From Dokdonella sp. (GTDB taxonomy: Bacteria; Pseudomonadota; Gammaproteobacteria; Xanthomonadales; Rhodanobacteraceae): DNA of 64,000 nt. Each line of letters opens with the position of its first letter. The stretch's first letter is position 1. The stretch covers positions 1-64,000 of the forward strand of contig NZ_JAHCAP010000015.1 in the NCBI RefSeq assembly GCF_019634815.1, given 5' to 3'. The notes under the pieces were generated by a model, which did no database searches, was not told the origin of the DNA, and was given only the letters and a program-made list of their open reading frames with translations. Below, in pieces: positions 17,397-28,199 of the stretch. The translations under genes were made by a program, and so were the position numbers.

Positions 17397-18278
17397 TCAG
17401 CGCAAGGTCAGCACGTAGACGGGCATGTTTCCGGTCGACTGCAGGGTGTTGCCAAAATTGCAGGCACGCATCTCCACCGCATCCGTGGCAGTAACCCGCA
17501 GTGCCTGGATCATCATGTTGGATGGCATCGATGCGCCCGATTGCAGGTTGAAGAACACCATGTCGTTGACTTGCGCCCCCGGGATTGAGGTGGTGAAGGT
17601 CATGCACGAATTCGCCGAAACGTTCAGTGATATCGCGCCGTTGCTGTAGCCGCCTGCGATCTTGCTGCGGGTAATGCTGTCGCTGGCAATCTCGGACGTG
17701 CCGACGGCGCCGTTGGCTATGGCGGCGGCGTTCACTGCGTTCGCGGCAAACTTCGACGACGTGATTGCGCCATCGGCAATCTTCGAGTTGCTCACCGCGC
17801 TTGTGGCGATCTTCGAATTGGTGACCGCACTGGTTGCGAGCGACGGGTTCGGGTAGTTTCCCGCGAGGGCGCCGCCAGCGGGACCACTGATGCCGCCGCT
17901 GAGCGTGAACTGCGACACCGGCGCGGTGGCAACGGCCTGCCGGGGAAGCATCGGCGTGCCCTCGACGCTGACCTCCAGGTAAAGCTGGTCACCCGAGAAC
18001 GCACCGGGAAAGGCGAGTGACACGCTGAACAGGCCGTCGGTGACCGGGTAATCGGCTTCATTGATCGTGGCGCCCACCTGATTGCCGCCGCTTGCTGCGT
18101 CAAACAAGCGGAATGACAGATCAAAGGCTCCGTTTGCGGGCGCTCCGCTTTGTTCGAGTCGGCCCTGGTAGACAAAGTCGGGGATCTGCGGGGCTGCGAA
18201 TGCGATCGCGCTGCAGGCAAGCAAGGACACGCCAAGAACAGTGCGCAACATGCCTGCGCGGATACTGGAAATCTTCAT
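17397..18278 (-). CDS. Secreted protein with stalk-like short repeats
   Basis: 293 residues from the ATG at 18278. A signal peptide ends around AIAFAAPQ. The first domain (PDFVYQGRLEQSGAPANGAFDLSFRLFD) is a compact beta domain seen at the start of many repeat-containing secreted proteins. It is followed by 8-10-residue repeats (SAVTNSKIA, SAVSNSKIA, GAITSSKFA, GAVGTSEIA), the pattern of trimeric beta-solenoid stalks in tail-fibre and adhesin-like proteins. The C-terminal part is a small globular domain with two Cys. The start codon overlaps the stop of the upstream gene by one base, indicating translational coupling. No enzymatic function is suggested. Confidence 0.75.
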   Translation of the reverse strand: MKISSIRAGMLRTVLGVSLLACSAIAFAAPQIPDFVYQGRLEQSGAPANGAFDLSFRLFDAASGGNQVGATINEADYPVTDGLFSVSLAFPGAFSGDQLYLEVSVEGTPMLPRQAVATAPVSQFTLSGGISGPAGGALAGNYPNPSLATSAVTNSKIATSAVSNSKIADGAITSSKFAANAVNAAAIANGAVGTSEIASDSITRSKIAGGYSNGAISLNVSANSCMTFTTSIPGAQVNDMVFFNLQSGASMPSNMMIQALRVTATDAVEMRACNFGNTLQSTGNMPVYVLTLR

Positions 18279-18562
18279 CACTTGCACTCCTCGAATCCAT
18301 CGTTGAAAACAGAATCGCGCGGACCCGCGCTTATGCCGGCCTGGAAGCCGGAAACCAATGTGTAAGGACCGCCGCTGGCGTGTCCGATCACCGGCTCGCC
18401 CAGCGTGGCCTCGAGCCGGCGGCAGCCGCCCGCGGATGCACTGCGGCCACCTCCGGAAGAAATCGCTTGCGCCGTGACCTGCATGCTCCCGGCTTGTGCG
18501 GCACTCCATCCCACGACCACCGCGATTGCAGCGGCCGCGCCAATTCCAGATATCCAGCTCAT
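18278..18562 (-). CDS. Small exported protein with FNDGFE tail
   Basis: 94 residues with an N-terminal signal (hydrophobic run to about AAQAG) and a Ser/Gly-rich middle. The tail is VFNDGFEECK, one of the shared DGF-E-type C-termini in this window. The segment LEATLGEPVIGHASGGPYTLVSGFQAG resembles the opening of small surface proteins in this bacterial group. Its stop codon overlaps the start of the stalk-repeat gene by one base (TGATG), so the two are made together. Function unknown. Confidence 0.7.
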   Translation of the reverse strand: MSWISGIGAAAAIAVVVGWSAAQAGSMQVTAQAISSGGGRSASAGGCRRLEATLGEPVIGHASGGPYTLVSGFQAGISAGPRDSVFNDGFEECK

Positions 18563-18603
18563 CTTGTCTGCCTCTCGATGCTCGCTTGGGCGTTGCTACG
18601 GGG

Positions 18604-18622
18604 GTCCGGGACTTGCCCGGAC
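18604..18622. repeat. GC-rich palindrome upstream of the secreted pair
   Basis: GTCCGGG and CCCGGAC form a 7-bp stem around a 5-base loop. It resembles the REP-like palindromes at 1-143 in composition but differs in stem sequence. It lies 42 bases before the small exported gene. The rest of 18563-18953 (about 390 bases) holds nothing I recognise. Confidence 0.45.
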
Positions 18623-18953
18623 GTCATTCAATGGAACAATCGGAAAACGGCACGCATTCCCGCCATGCTTTTACAAACCTGAACAACGAATTCAGGGAAG
18701 AGGCTGTTCCGAGCTTGCTGAAGGGGAATTCAAGTGGATCGCCGTGCAGCGCGCCAAGGCAAATCCGTTGCGCCATCACGAAGGTCATTGGCGGCGGCCG
18801 TCTTCCCCTGTTTCAATGCTGCATGTCGGCAGGCCGTGGCCATCGAGCGTCGAACGTTGCAGTTTCGGTTATCCCTGCAGCGCAGGCTTGACGACGTCCC
18901 AGTCAGCCGCCCGCCCACGCGGGCCGAGCGAGCCGAGCGGGCGTGCGTTGCAA

Positions 18954-20537
18954 CTACGCTGCCGCAACGCGCTTGCCCAACAACGCCTGTGCGGCCCATT
19001 CCCCGGTTTCGACGCCACCTTCCATGAAGCCCTGATTGTCGAACGCGCAGTGCTCGCCGGCGAAATGCAGATTGCCGACGGCTTCGCCGATCGCGCCGCG
19101 GATCGTCGTCCACTGCCCCGGCGCAAGGCAGGCGTAGCTGCCTTTCGTCCACGCATGCGTAGGCCAGTGCATGCGCGCCTCGCGCGCGCGGCCGCGCGCG
19201 GCGGTGATGCCGGGCCAGATCGCTTCGAGCTGTGAAGCCGCCGCATCAGCCTGATCCTTGGGCGTGCCGCTGCCGATCTCGATGCCGTGGCGGCCGCCGA
19301 CGAAATTGGTCAGGATGCCCGCGTTCCCCGCTTGCATGCGGCTGGTTTCCCAAGTCGTCTGCAAGGGTAGATCCGAATAGCTGCTGCCGCCGTTCGCGTG
19401 ACGCGTGCGCCAAACGCGTTCTTCGAAGCCGATCATGAGTTTCGCGTTGGTGCCATAGCGCAGTTCCGCGATTGCGCGGCGCTTTGCCGCAGGCAGGTCC
19501 ACATCGAGATGCACCTCGCGCAACAGCGTGAACGGCAAAGCGAGCACGACGCGGCGCGCGCGGCGCTCGATGGATGCCGCGCCGCGACGGAAAGACAACA
19601 CGTAGTTGCCGCTGGCGTCCTGATGCAGCGATTCGAGCACGGTACCCGTGGTGATTGCATCCCCCAGCCGGTCCGCCAGTGCGTGCGGGATGCGATCGTT
19701 GCCGCCGCGCACATGAAAGCGCTCGTCGCTCGCGCCGAAGATGCGGAAGGCGTCGGTGCCAGGATCGATGAAGGTCAAGAAATTCAGCGCCGACTGTTCG
19801 CTGCATTCCAGACCCATTTCGGTGGTGTAGGCGACCTCGATCAATTCACGCAACCAACCCGATGCGCCGTTGCGATCGAGCCACTGCGTCATCGACTCGC
19901 GATCCAGCGCTTGCGCGCCGCCGGGCGTCGAATGGGTGATCTGCCCATCCGGCAAGCTCGCCGCATCGCGGGCGATCGCCTGCGCCAGCGGCGCGAATTC
20001 ACGCAGGATCTCGTGCTCGGAATGGCGGCGCCCGGCACAAAACCAGATATCGCCGTAGGCCGTGGTCGGATCCTGCGCGAGATCGTCGAGCGCCAGTCCC
20101 AACTCGCCCGCCAAGGCGCGAATGCGCGTGTGTCCGGAGTCGATCAACTCGCCGCCGAGCTCGCACACCTGGTCATCCGCAAAATGCTTGCGCAGCGAAA
20201 ACATGCGTCCGCCAACGCGATCCTGTGCCTCGTACAGCGCAACCCCGATGCCGGCCTGGCGCAAGCGCCACGCGCAGGTCAGGCCCGCGATGCCGGCGCC
20301 GACGATGACCACATCCGCATCGCGCTCTGAACGCCGCAACATGGCTGGGGCGCAGGCGGCCAGTGCCAGTCCTGCCGAGGCCGCGAGCGAATTGCGCAGA
20401 AAGCGCCGGCGCGCGTCATCCACGCGCAGGCTGCGCTCGCGCGCAATCGCTTCATCCAATGGCTCGCCACTGCGCGCGCACTGCGCCGCAATGGCAGCGC
20501 CACGACGCAGCAAGTCCACCAGTGCCGTGCGTGCCAT
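18954..20537 (-). CDS. Flavin monoamine oxidase family protein
   Basis: 527 residues. The FAD-binding Rossmann motif VIVGAGIAGL lies at about 77-86, and a C-terminal FAD contact block at NLHFAGEHCAFDNQGFMEGGVETG is typical of the amine oxidase family. Residues 41-64 read DDARRRFLRNS followed by a hydrophobic run to LAACAP, a Tat signal with a possible lipobox, preceded by about 40 extra residues. The enzyme is therefore probably exported and perhaps lipid-anchored. Substrate is not predictable. The ATG at 20537 is supported by GGGAGG 4-9 bases upstream and by the loss of similarity before it. Confidence 0.85.
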   Translation of the reverse strand: MARTALVDLLRRGAAIAAQCARSGEPLDEAIARERSLRVDDARRRFLRNSLAASAGLALAACAPAMLRRSERDADVVIVGAGIAGLTCAWRLRQAGIGVALYEAQDRVGGRMFSLRKHFADDQVCELGGELIDSGHTRIRALAGELGLALDDLAQDPTTAYGDIWFCAGRRHSEHEILREFAPLAQAIARDAASLPDGQITHSTPGGAQALDRESMTQWLDRNGASGWLRELIEVAYTTEMGLECSEQSALNFLTFIDPGTDAFRIFGASDERFHVRGGNDRIPHALADRLGDAITTGTVLESLHQDASGNYVLSFRRGAASIERRARRVVLALPFTLLREVHLDVDLPAAKRRAIAELRYGTNAKLMIGFEERVWRTRHANGGSSYSDLPLQTTWETSRMQAGNAGILTNFVGGRHGIEIGSGTPKDQADAAASQLEAIWPGITAARGRAREARMHWPTHAWTKGSYACLAPGQWTTIRGAIGEAVGNLHFAGEHCAFDNQGFMEGGVETGEWAAQALLGKRVAAA

Positions 20538-20689
20538 ATGCCCTCCCCAGGTCGTTTGGTGACGCCAGTATGCATCAGGGCCTGACGTCCGACCGTCCGT
20601 TCGCTTTCGTATTGGTGCGGACGTCGGGGACTGGCCTGACCTGCGCGCCAACCGTCAAAGCCAGAACGCCATGTCACGCAAGCGGGCCC

Positions 20690-20723
20690 CCTTGCCTGCC
20701 GGATCCGCAAGGGGCAGGCAAGG
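20690..20723 (-). terminator. Hairpin downstream of rodA
   Basis: A perfect 11-bp inverted repeat (CCTTGCCTGCC with GGCAGGCAAGG) with a 12-base loop lies about 150 bases past the rodA stop. It has no T run. It may end the rod-shape operon transcript. The remaining sequence between 20538 and 20870 shows no gene. Confidence 0.4.
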
Positions 20724-20870
20724 CAGTCAAGCCTGTTCCGGACCGGAGCGGCTTCAGGAAATCATCAATCCGGCGCTGTCCTGAAAGGCGCCGATTTCAG
20801 GGATCGTGTCCGCGAAGTGCCGGCAAACGCCAAGGGAATGGGCGACCTCAATCGTGCGCAGGGGCGCGCG

Positions 20871-21992
20871 TCAGCGCGTCGCCAAGGTCCGCCGATGCGC
20901 GTGAATCGACATCAGGACGCCGAAGCCCGCGAGCAGCGACACCGCCGAGGTGCCGCCATAGCTCACCAGCGGCAGCGGTACCCCGACCACCGGCAGGATG
21001 CCGGTGATCATGCCGCCATTGACCATCACGTAGACAAACAGCGCCATGCTGATCGAACCGGCGAGCAGGCGCGAATAGGTGTCGCGTGCGTTGGTGGCGA
21101 TCCACAGACAGCGCGCGATGATGAAAACGTACAGCGCGAGCAGCAGCAGCACGCCGACCAGACCCCATTCTTCGGCGAACACCGAAAAGATGAAATCGGT
21201 GGTGTGCTCAGGCAGGAACTCCAGGCGCGATTGCGTGCCGTGATGCCAGCCCTTGCCCCACACGCCGCCCGAGCCAACGGCGATCTTCGACTGGATGATG
21301 TGCCAACCGTTGCCGAGTGGATCGGCTTCAGGATCGAGCAGGGTCAGCACGCGGTTCTTCTGGTAGTCGTGCAGAAACGGCCAGCCAATCGGTATCGCCA
21401 CGGCGAATGCGCCCAGCAGCAGGCCAATGCGCCACCACGCCAGCCCCGAAAGGAAAATGCCGAAGGCGCCGCTGGCGGCAACCAGCAGCGCCGTGCCCAG
21501 ATCGGGTTGCTTGGCGATCAGGGCTGCCGGCAGCACGATCAGCGCGCCGGCGATGCCGAGCGTGACCCAGCCCGGCGGCAAGGGGCGGCCGTTGAGATAC
21601 CAGGCAATCATCATCGGCATCGTCAGCTTGAGCAGTTCCGATGGCTGGAATCGCACGAAGCGCAAGTCGAGCCAGCGGTTGGCGCCGCGGCCTTCGCCAT
21701 GCATGACCACGATCACCAGCAGCACCAGACTCGCCGCATACAGCCACGGCGTCCAGTTGCGCAACACCGACGGCGGGATCCGCGAGATCATCAGCATCAG
21801 CACCAGTCCGAGCACGAAGCGCAGGCCTTGGGCGAGCACGAAATCAGGATCGAGATCGCTGGCGCTGAAGAGGGTGCCCAGGCCAATCCCCATGAGCAGC
21901 AACAAGGCGCCGAGCAGGGGGAGGTCCAGACGCGGCTTGCGCCACATCGTTCCCAGCCGGTAGCGCATCTGGGCAAGCAGCGTTCCGATCAT
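20871..21992 (-). CDS. rodA: Rod-shape protein RodA, peptidoglycan glycosyltransferase
   Basis: 373-residue SEDS-family multi-pass membrane protein. RodA polymerises lipid II into glycan strands during cell elongation together with PBP2. Characteristic blocks include FQPSELLKL, the KQPDLGTALL segment, and a C-terminal GVPLPLVSYGGTSAVSLLAGFG. The ATG at 21992 overlaps the mrdA stop by 4 bases (ATGA), which selects this start over longer frames. It is the last gene of mreB-mreC-mreD-mrdA-rodA. Confidence 0.95.
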   Translation of the reverse strand: MIGTLLAQMRYRLGTMWRKPRLDLPLLGALLLLMGIGLGTLFSASDLDPDFVLAQGLRFVLGLVLMLMISRIPPSVLRNWTPWLYAASLVLLVIVVMHGEGRGANRWLDLRFVRFQPSELLKLTMPMMIAWYLNGRPLPPGWVTLGIAGALIVLPAALIAKQPDLGTALLVAASGAFGIFLSGLAWWRIGLLLGAFAVAIPIGWPFLHDYQKNRVLTLLDPEADPLGNGWHIIQSKIAVGSGGVWGKGWHHGTQSRLEFLPEHTTDFIFSVFAEEWGLVGVLLLLALYVFIIARCLWIATNARDTYSRLLAGSISMALFVYVMVNGGMITGILPVVGVPLPLVSYGGTSAVSLLAGFGVLMSIHAHRRTLATR

Positions 21993-23917
21993 GGCTGCTC
22001 GCCGCTGGCTGTGGCGAGGCTGCCGATGTGCTGCCGCTGTTGATCTCCCGGCAGCCAGGCGTCGAGCATCTTGCGCGCGATCGGCGCGGCGTCGCTGGCG
22101 CCGCTGCGACCGGCTTCGAGAGCGACCACCACGGCGATGCGTGGCGCATCGGCCGGCGTGAAGCATTCGAACAGCACCTGATGGCGCTCGATCGGGCTGG
22201 CGCTGATGCTGGTCCAGGTTTCATCGGTGCGCGAATAGCGTTCGGCGGTGCCGGTCTTGCCGGCGATGTCGTAGGGAAAACCAATGCCCATCGCGCGCGC
22301 GGTGCCGGCACGGACCACTTCGATCATGCCCCGCTGGACCGCGAGCCAATCTTCGGGTTTGCCGATCACGCTGGCCTGCTCGGGCGCGAGCGGCAGAACC
22401 ACCGGCGCTTCGTCGCTGGCCGATTGCACCGCGCGCAGCAGGTGCGGCGTGTGCGGCACGCCGCGTGCGGCGAGCGTGCTCACGGCATTGGCCAGTTGCA
22501 GCGGCGTCACCACCCAGTAGCCCTGGCCGATGCCGGCGATCACCGTCTCGCCCGGATACCAGGGCTGGTTGAAGCGGGCGCGCTTCCACTGACGCGACGG
22601 CAGCACGCCGCTGCCTTCGCCGAGCAGATCGATCCCGGTCGGCTGGCCAAAGCCGAAGCGGCCGAGATAGTCGCTGAAGCGGTCGATGCCCATGTCGAGC
22701 GAGACCGAATAGAAATAGGTGTTGACCGAGCGCGCGATCGCCTGGACGAGATCGACGCGACCGAATCCGCCGCGCACGTCGTCACGGTAGGCGCGCGACT
22801 GGCCGGGGATGAAGAATTCACCCGTCGACAGCACGGTGTCTTCGGGTTTGCGCAGGCCCAGTTCGAGTCCGGCCAGACCAACGAACGGCTTCATCGTCGA
22901 GCCGGGCGTGTAGGTGCCGCGCAACAGGCGATTGAGCAGCGGCTTGTGCTCGGCTTCGAGCAGACCGCGGTAGTCGACGCTGGAAATGCCGTTGACGAAC
23001 AGATTGGGATCAAAGCTCGGCACGCTGACCATTGCCAGCACCTCGCCCGAGCGCGGATCGATCGCGACCGCGGCGCCGGCACGGCCCTCGAATGCCGCCT
23101 CGGTGACTTCCTGCAAGTGGGCGTCGATCGAAAGGTAGAGGTTGTCGCCCGGCACCGGCGCAAGGCGGTCTGGCAACACGCGCAGCGGGCGATGGTCGGC
23201 GTTGACCTCGATCTTTTCGTAGCCGACATGGCCGTGCAGGCGCTTTTCATAGCTGCGCTCGATGCCGGTCTTGCCGATGTGGGTGGTGCCGGCGTACTCG
23301 CCCGCATCCAGCGCAGTCAGGTCATTCTCGTCGATTCGGCCCACATAGCCGACGGTGTGCGCGAACTCGGCACCCAGCGGATAGGAGCGCGTGAGATACG
23401 GCACCACCTCGACGCCGGGGAACGCCCAACGATTGATCGAGAACCGGGCAATTTCCTCTTCCGACAACTTGAGCCGCAGCGGTATGCCTTCGTAGGAGCG
23501 CTTGCGTTTGCGCTGTGCGTTGAAGCGCGTGATGTCGTCATCGCTGATCGGCAGCACTTCGCCCAGTCGCGTCACCGTCGCCTGCACATCGCCGGCCTGC
23601 TCGGGAGTGACCTCGAGGCGGAATGCGGCGATGTTCTCGGCCAGCAACACGCCGTTGCGGTCGTAGATCAGACCGCGACCGGGTGGCAGCGGGCGGGTGA
23701 CGATGCGGTTGGCGTCCGAGCGCGCATTGAGTTCGGCATGCTGGCGCACCTGTAGAATCCAGAAGCGCACGCCCAGACCGATCAGGCACAGCACGATGAT
23801 CGCCATTCCCGCGAGCGCGCGGCGGGTGAACAACGCCGCTTCGCGGTGAGCATCACCGATCGGCTTGTGTCCGTGGGCGGCGCGCTTGATGCGCTGGCGC
23901 AGCGAGTTCATCGTCAT
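21989..23917 (-). CDS. mrdA: Penicillin-binding protein 2
   Basis: 642-residue class B penicillin-binding protein, the elongation-specific transpeptidase. One N-terminal membrane helix (about 35-57) is followed by the pedestal domain and the transpeptidase domain. Catalytic motifs: STMK with the active Ser at 340, SVN at 397-399, and KTGTAE near the C-terminus. Start at 23917 overlaps the mreD stop by 4 bases; a second Met two codons on is also possible. Partner of RodA, whose gene it overlaps. Confidence 0.96.
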   Translation of the reverse strand: MTMNSLRQRIKRAAHGHKPIGDAHREAALFTRRALAGMAIIVLCLIGLGVRFWILQVRQHAELNARSDANRIVTRPLPPGRGLIYDRNGVLLAENIAAFRLEVTPEQAGDVQATVTRLGEVLPISDDDITRFNAQRKRKRSYEGIPLRLKLSEEEIARFSINRWAFPGVEVVPYLTRSYPLGAEFAHTVGYVGRIDENDLTALDAGEYAGTTHIGKTGIERSYEKRLHGHVGYEKIEVNADHRPLRVLPDRLAPVPGDNLYLSIDAHLQEVTEAAFEGRAGAAVAIDPRSGEVLAMVSVPSFDPNLFVNGISSVDYRGLLEAEHKPLLNRLLRGTYTPGSTMKPFVGLAGLELGLRKPEDTVLSTGEFFIPGQSRAYRDDVRGGFGRVDLVQAIARSVNTYFYSVSLDMGIDRFSDYLGRFGFGQPTGIDLLGEGSGVLPSRQWKRARFNQPWYPGETVIAGIGQGYWVVTPLQLANAVSTLAARGVPHTPHLLRAVQSASDEAPVVLPLAPEQASVIGKPEDWLAVQRGMIEVVRAGTARAMGIGFPYDIAGKTGTAERYSRTDETWTSISASPIERHQVLFECFTPADAPRIAVVVALEAGRSGASDAAPIARKMLDAWLPGDQQRQHIGSLATASGEQP

Positions 23918-24402
23918 TCACGCGCGCGCTGGCGCAGGCGCAGGTTGTCGAGCAGCACGGACAGCAGTGGCCAAGCCAAGGTGCCGATTGCGGGGGCGAT
24001 CCAGAAACTCGCCGGCGGCATCGCCTCGCCCGAAAAACCGCGGATCATCAAGGTGACGATGCGGTCATTGACGAGCAGGGCGAGCACGGCCAGTGCCTGC
24101 TGGCCAAGCGGAAAAAAACGCAAGCGTGAGCGAAAACGCAGCACGATGAAGGACAGCACGGTCAATCGCATTGCCTGCTCGCCCAGCAACTCGCCGGCGA
24201 GCAGGTCGCCACCCAGACCGAGCACGAAAGCCAGGCCCAATCCCATGCGCTCGGGCGCATCGAGTGACCAGTAGATCACCATCAGGCCGAGCCAGTAGGG
24301 TTTGAACGGCTCGAGCGCGCCCGGCAGCGGCATCAACTGCAAGACGAAGGCAAGCAGCAGGCTGCCGCTGAACAACCATGTCTGTTGGCGGATGCGGTTC
24401 AC
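23914..24402 (-). CDS. mreD: Rod-shape protein MreD
   Basis: 162-residue inner-membrane protein with five or so hydrophobic segments and the pattern PxxxKPYWLGLMVIYWSLDAPER near the N-terminus, as in MreD. It links MreB and MreC in the elongation complex. It overlaps both neighbours by 4 bases, consistent with coupled translation across the operon. Confidence 0.93.
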   Translation of the reverse strand: MNRIRQQTWLFSGSLLLAFVLQLMPLPGALEPFKPYWLGLMVIYWSLDAPERMGLGLAFVLGLGGDLLAGELLGEQAMRLTVLSFIVLRFRSRLRFFPLGQQALAVLALLVNDRIVTLMIRGFSGEAMPPASFWIAPAIGTLAWPLLSVLLDNLRLRQRARE

Positions 24403-25397
24403 GGCTGCTCCGCTGCGACTGCGGCCGTGGGGGTGGCCGCCGGCGGTCGTGTCGTCGGCTCGGTCGCTCGGTCCGCCACGGGTTCGCCGGCGTCAGTCGT
24501 CGGGTCAGCCGCCGCAGGCGCGGCAGCCGGTGACTCACGCGGCGGGCCGTAGGGTTGCGGTTGCTCTTGCAACAGCAGCACCTCGCCACTGCGATCGAGC
24601 GCTGCAGTCGGACGCGCGGTCGCGGCAATGAACAGGCCCTTGCTGTCTGTGCTGACTTCACCTATCACGCCGACCGGGAAGCCCGCGGGAAAGCGCCCAC
24701 CCAGGCCCGAGGTCAACAGTCGGTCGCCGCTGCGCAAGTCGGCGCTGCGCGGCACGTCGCGCAGTTCAAGCCGATCACTCGCACCACTGCCGTACGCGAT
24801 CGCCCGCAGGCCGGTGCGTTCGACCACCACCGGGATCGCATGCGTGGGATCGGTGATCAGCATGGCCACCGAGGTATTGGGCAAGACCTCGACGAGCTGC
24901 CCCATGATGCCGTGCGCATCGATCAGCGGCTGGCCGACCCTGGCACCCTGGTTGGTGCCGACATCGAGCACGACGCGATGGCGGAACGGATCGAGATCGA
25001 CATCGATGAGGCGCGCGAACTGCACCGAGAGGCCCAGATGCTGCTGCGCATCGAGAAGGTCCTTGAGGCGTGCGTTCTGCGCGAGCAGGGCATCGAGTCG
25101 ATTCAGGCGCGTCTGCGCGAGCAGCAACTGCTGGCGCAACTCGCGGTTCTCGTTGCTCAGCTGCTGCTGGCTCACCACCGCGTCGCGGGTCGCGCGGGCG
25201 ACGCTCGCGGGCAGCGCGGCAAGGCGGTAGATCGGCTCCACCAGCATGCTGGCGCGGGTTCGCAGCGACTGCAGGTAATCGCCGCGATGGTCGATCACCA
25301 TCACCGTGATCGCGGCCGCGAGGTAGAGGATCAGCCGCAGCGTGCTGGCGCCGCCCTCGGCGAACAGGGTGGCGGTGTTGTCACGTGCGATGGGCAT
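24399..25397 (-). CDS. mreC: Rod-shape protein MreC
   Basis: 332 residues: a short cytoplasmic N-terminus, one membrane helix (about 20-38), a coiled-coil (SQQQLSNENRELRQQLLL) and two beta-barrel domains in the periplasm (HGIMGQLVEVLPNTSVAMLITDP is the recognisable core). MreC scaffolds PBP2/RodA. The C-terminal 50 or so residues are a Pro/Ala/Thr-rich tail after the conserved domain, longer than in E. coli and probably disordered. Located 75 bases after mreB. Confidence 0.95.
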   Translation of the reverse strand: MPIARDNTATLFAEGGASTLRLILYLAAAITVMVIDHRGDYLQSLRTRASMLVEPIYRLAALPASVARATRDAVVSQQQLSNENRELRQQLLLAQTRLNRLDALLAQNARLKDLLDAQQHLGLSVQFARLIDVDLDPFRHRVVLDVGTNQGARVGQPLIDAHGIMGQLVEVLPNTSVAMLITDPTHAIPVVVERTGLRAIAYGSGASDRLELRDVPRSADLRSGDRLLTSGLGGRFPAGFPVGVIGEVSTDSKGLFIAATARPTAALDRSGEVLLLQEQPQPYGPPRESPAAAPAAADPTTDAGEPVADRATEPTTRPPAATPTAAVAAEQP

Positions 25398-25472
25398 GGG
25401 TGCCGGGAGTCGGAATGCGAAGCAGCGCGGTCATCGAGGGCCGCGTGCGCCAACACGCTGCCCCATCGTGCG

Positions 25473-26590
<1,118 letters not shown>

Positions 26591-26797
26591 GAACGAAGAG
26601 GTTAAAAAAGCCTTGTTTGACGCACATTTGCGCGCATCGCTTGCGCATTTGGTGAACTCGCGCAGGGTTTCGTGCCGTGACGGGGCGGGTGCCGCTCCGC
26701 CGGGCGAGGCTGCGATGACGTGCGCGACTCGGTTAAGCTTGATCCTTTGTGCGTCCCGCGAGGGGCGTTTCGATCACCCGGTGCGGGAAGGATTTCG

Positions 26798-27739
26798 ATG
26801 TCTGCCTTGATCTGCGGTTCGCTCGCCTACGACACCATCATGGTCTTCCAGGACCAGTTCAAGAACCACATCCTGCCCGACAAGGTGCACATCCTCAATG
26901 TCTCGTTCCTGGTGCCGCGCATGCGCCGCGAGTTCGGTGGCTGCGCCGGCAACATCGCCTACAACCTCAAGCTGCTGGGCGCCGATCCGATCCCGATGGC
27001 GACCGTGGGCCAGGACTTCGGGCCCTACCGCGAGTGGTTCCAGTCGATGGGCATCCGCCTGGACCAGGTGCGTGAACTGCCCGAGCTGTTCACCGCGCAG
27101 GCGTTCATGACCACCGACCTGGACAACAACCAGATCACCGCCTTCCATCCGGGCGCGATGCTGCGCAGCCACGAGAACCACGTGCGCGACGTCGAGGGCG
27201 TTACCTTCGGCATCGTTGCGCCCGATGGCCGCGAAGCGATGCTGCAGAATGCGCGCGAATTCGTCGAGCTGGGCGTGCCCTTCATCTTCGATCCAGGCCA
27301 GGCGATGCCGCTGTTCAATGGTGAGGAATTCCGCCATTTCATCGAAGGTGCGACCTATGTCGTGGTCAACGATTACGAGTCCAACCTGCTGCAGGAACGC
27401 ACCGGCTGGGATGCGGCCACGATTGCTTCCAAGACCACGGCCTACATCATCACCAAGGGGCCCAATGGCTCGCTGATCCACCTCAAGGATGGCGCGCAGA
27501 TGATGATTCCGCCTGCCCATGAACAGCGCATCGTCGATCCGACCGGTTGCGGCGATGCCTATCGCGCCGGCCTCATTTTCGGGATCATGCACGGCTATGA
27601 CCTGCCCACCTGCGGCCGCATGGCCTCGCTGATGGGCGCGCTCAAGGTCGAGCACCCTGGTACGCAGAACCAGAGCTTCGACTACGCGCATTTCGCCGCC
27701 CAGTTCCGTCAGGAATTCGGTTACGCGCTCAAGGCCTGA
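26798..27739 (+). CDS. PfkB-family kinase, probably adenosine kinase
   Basis: 313 residues of the PfkB/ribokinase family. The anion-hole and catalytic-base motif DPTGCGDAYRAG lies at about 247-258, and the substrate-side GGCAGNIAYNLKLLG near the N-terminus is typical of bacterial adenosine-kinase-like members. The likely reaction is ATP-dependent phosphorylation of adenosine or a related nucleoside or sugar; the exact substrate cannot be read from sequence. The ATG at 26798 has GGGAAGG about 8 bases upstream. It is divergent from mreB. Confidence 0.78.
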   Translation: MSALICGSLAYDTIMVFQDQFKNHILPDKVHILNVSFLVPRMRREFGGCAGNIAYNLKLLGADPIPMATVGQDFGPYREWFQSMGIRLDQVRELPELFTAQAFMTTDLDNNQITAFHPGAMLRSHENHVRDVEGVTFGIVAPDGREAMLQNAREFVELGVPFIFDPGQAMPLFNGEEFRHFIEGATYVVVNDYESNLLQERTGWDAATIASKTTAYIITKGPNGSLIHLKDGAQMMIPPAHEQRIVDPTGCGDAYRAGLIFGIMHGYDLPTCGRMASLMGALKVEHPGTQNQSFDYAHFAAQFRQEFGYALKA

Positions 27740-27773
27740 AGCACTCCCACCGCCATCGTCCGGAGATCCAGCC

Positions 27774-28199
27774 ATGCACAAGACCTCGCTTGCCCTGCTC
27801 GTCCTTGCCGTCAGCATCTCCGCCTGTGGCGCCAAGGGTCCCGGCGTCGAACTCGCCGGCCAGCATTTCTCGGTCGAGATCGCCGACACCGACGCCGCGC
27901 GTGAGCACGGTCTGATGGATCGCACGCAGATGCCCGCCGATCACGGCATGCTGTTCATCTTTGATGACGACGCGCCGCGCGCGTTCTGGATGAAGAACAC
28001 CAGGATTCCGCTCGACATGCTGTTTTTCGACGCCGACCGGCGTCTGATCAGCGTGCAGCACGACGCGCAGCCATGCACCGCCGATCCATGCCCGCCGTAT
28101 TCCAGCGGCGCGCCGGCGCGCTACGTGCTCGAGCTCAATGGCGGCAAGGCGCGTGCACTGGGCGTGTCTCCGGGCGACGTACTCACGATCCAGCGCTGA
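27774..28199 (+). CDS. DUF192 lipoprotein
   Basis: 141 residues. The N-terminus is a lipoprotein signal with lipobox ISAC and Cys at about 18. The body is a DUF192 domain: AREHGLMDRTQMPADHGMLFIF, FWMKNTRIPLDMLFFD, and a C-terminal LELNGGKARALGVSPGD. These small proteins are common in bacteria and archaea; their role is unknown. It follows the kinase after 34 bases and is probably co-transcribed. Its 3' end overlaps a candidate small gene on the other strand. Confidence 0.85.
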   Translation: MHKTSLALLVLAVSISACGAKGPGVELAGQHFSVEIADTDAAREHGLMDRTQMPADHGMLFIFDDDAPRAFWMKNTRIPLDMLFFDADRRLISVQHDAQPCTADPCPPYSSGAPARYVLELNGGKARALGVSPGDVLTIQR

